Positions 20,680 to 20,995 of a stretch of 20,995 bases of DNA are shown piece by piece. The number at the start of each line of letters is the position of its first letter. Position 1 is the stretch's first letter. Below the pieces are notes generated by a model. The model did not search any database. It had not been told where the DNA came from and worked only from the letters and a program-made list of their open reading frames with translations. The stretch comes from CALFMR01 sp035550595 (GTDB taxonomy: Bacteria; Acidobacteriota; Vicinamibacteria; Vicinamibacterales; SCN-69-37): NCBI GenBank assembly GCA_035550595.1, contig DASZOV010000125.1:1-20995 (forward strand). Direction: 5' to 3'. A program made the translations under genes and the position numbers.

Positions 20680-20995
20680 TCAACTCACCGGCACGAGAGG
20701 GATGGCACCCCGCGCGAAGGACGCCACGGAGACCTGCTGTGCCACCCGCTCGGCCACCACGACGAGCGCGGCGGCTGCCGGTGATTCCGGATCGCTCATG
20801 ACGAGCGGCACTCCCGCGTCACCGGCCCGACGGACCGGCTCGTACAGGGGCACACGCCCGAGAAACGGCAGCGACATCGTGGCAGCCAGATCTTCGCCAC
20901 CGCCCTTTCCAAAGATATCGCTCTCGCGCCCGCACCCGGCACAGACGAAGTGGCTCATGTTCTCCACGAGCCCGAGCACCGGGATGTTCAGCTTG
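20680..20995 (-). CDS. mrp: Mrp/ApbC/NBP35-family iron-sulfur carrier ATPase, C-terminal part (runs off the right edge)
   Basis: The last 104 codons of the gene, opening KLNIPVLGLVENMSHFVCAGCG. The 'I.VLG.VENMS' strand followed by Cys-x-x-Cys (CAGC) is diagnostic of the Mrp/ApbC group, where the two cysteines bridge a 4Fe-4S cluster between subunits of the homodimer. After this come IFGKGGGEDLA, LPFLGRVPLYEPVRRAGDAGVPLVMSDPESPAAAAL and a C-terminal helix, all in normal family order. The P-loop and switch regions lie outside the window. The protein carries Fe-S clusters to apo-proteins in the cytoplasm. The stop is TGA at 20680-20682. It is upstream of, and codirectional with, the M16 pair; the 150-bp gap makes a shared transcript uncertain. 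Confidence 0.93.
   Translation of the reverse strand, partial: KLNIPVLGLVENMSHFVCAGCGRESDIFGKGGGEDLAATMSLPFLGRVPLYEPVRRAGDAGVPLVMSDPESPAAAALVVVAERVAQQVSVASFARGAIPLVPVS

Overview
The window is a high-GC, gene-dense stretch of a Gram-negative bacterial chromosome. It most likely comes from an Acidobacteriota genome of the Vicinamibacteria type. The main pointers are a PadR regulator translationally coupled to a very long MacB/FtsX-like permease with two permease halves and a short N-terminal prefix domain (the ADOP arrangement, typical of Acidobacteriota), two TonB-dependent receptors, several Sec or lipoprotein signal peptides, and many four-base start/stop overlaps. There is no rRNA, tRNA, CRISPR array, insertion sequence, integrase or phage gene, so the region reads as ordinary chromosome and not an island.

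Layout from left to right. (1) Positions 1-83, minus strand: the first 27 codons of rpiB, running off the left edge. (2) 135-3305, plus strand: a phospholipase-D/cardiolipin-synthase-like protein, a NamZ/DUF1343 muramidase overlapping it by 4 nt, and an SRPBCC protein. (3) 3323-3477: a long inverted repeat built of GAACTTC units between convergent genes. (4) 3487-4662, minus: a secreted esterase. (5) 4742-7779, plus: PadR and the ADOP permease (ATGA overlap), diverging from the esterase across 79 bp that hold a palindrome on the padR start codon. (6) 7806-13779, minus: a seven-bladed YVTN (YncE-like) propeller lipoprotein, then two TonB-dependent receptors, with a perfect 14-bp stem between the receptors. 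(7) 13991-17329, plus: a secreted alpha/beta hydrolase, an amidase-signature enzyme and a second alpha/beta hydrolase, all overlapping. (8) 17336-17542: three copies of a GC-rich intergenic hairpin family. (9) 17579-20995, minus: the C-terminal part of Mrp/ApbC, a catalytic M16 peptidase, its non-catalytic M16 partner and a 71-residue membrane protein.

The genes fall into a few functional groups. The YVTN lipoprotein plus receptor looks like an outer-membrane uptake module and recalls the E. coli yncE-yncD neighbourhood (YncD/PqqU is a PQQ receptor). The two M16 proteins split the active site between them (HxxEH in one, R...Y in the other) and should form a heterodimer. The hydrolase-amidase-hydrolase trio looks like a degradative operon of unknown substrate. 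The PLD/NamZ pair points to envelope lipid and peptidoglycan turnover.

No clearly new biological system stands out. The items most worth a second look are the YncE/TonB module with its acidic two-cysteine insert, the GAACTTC inverted repeat, the dispersed hairpin family, the inverted membrane topology of the PLD protein next to a signal-less NamZ, and the rpiB start that moves the PLD start codon.
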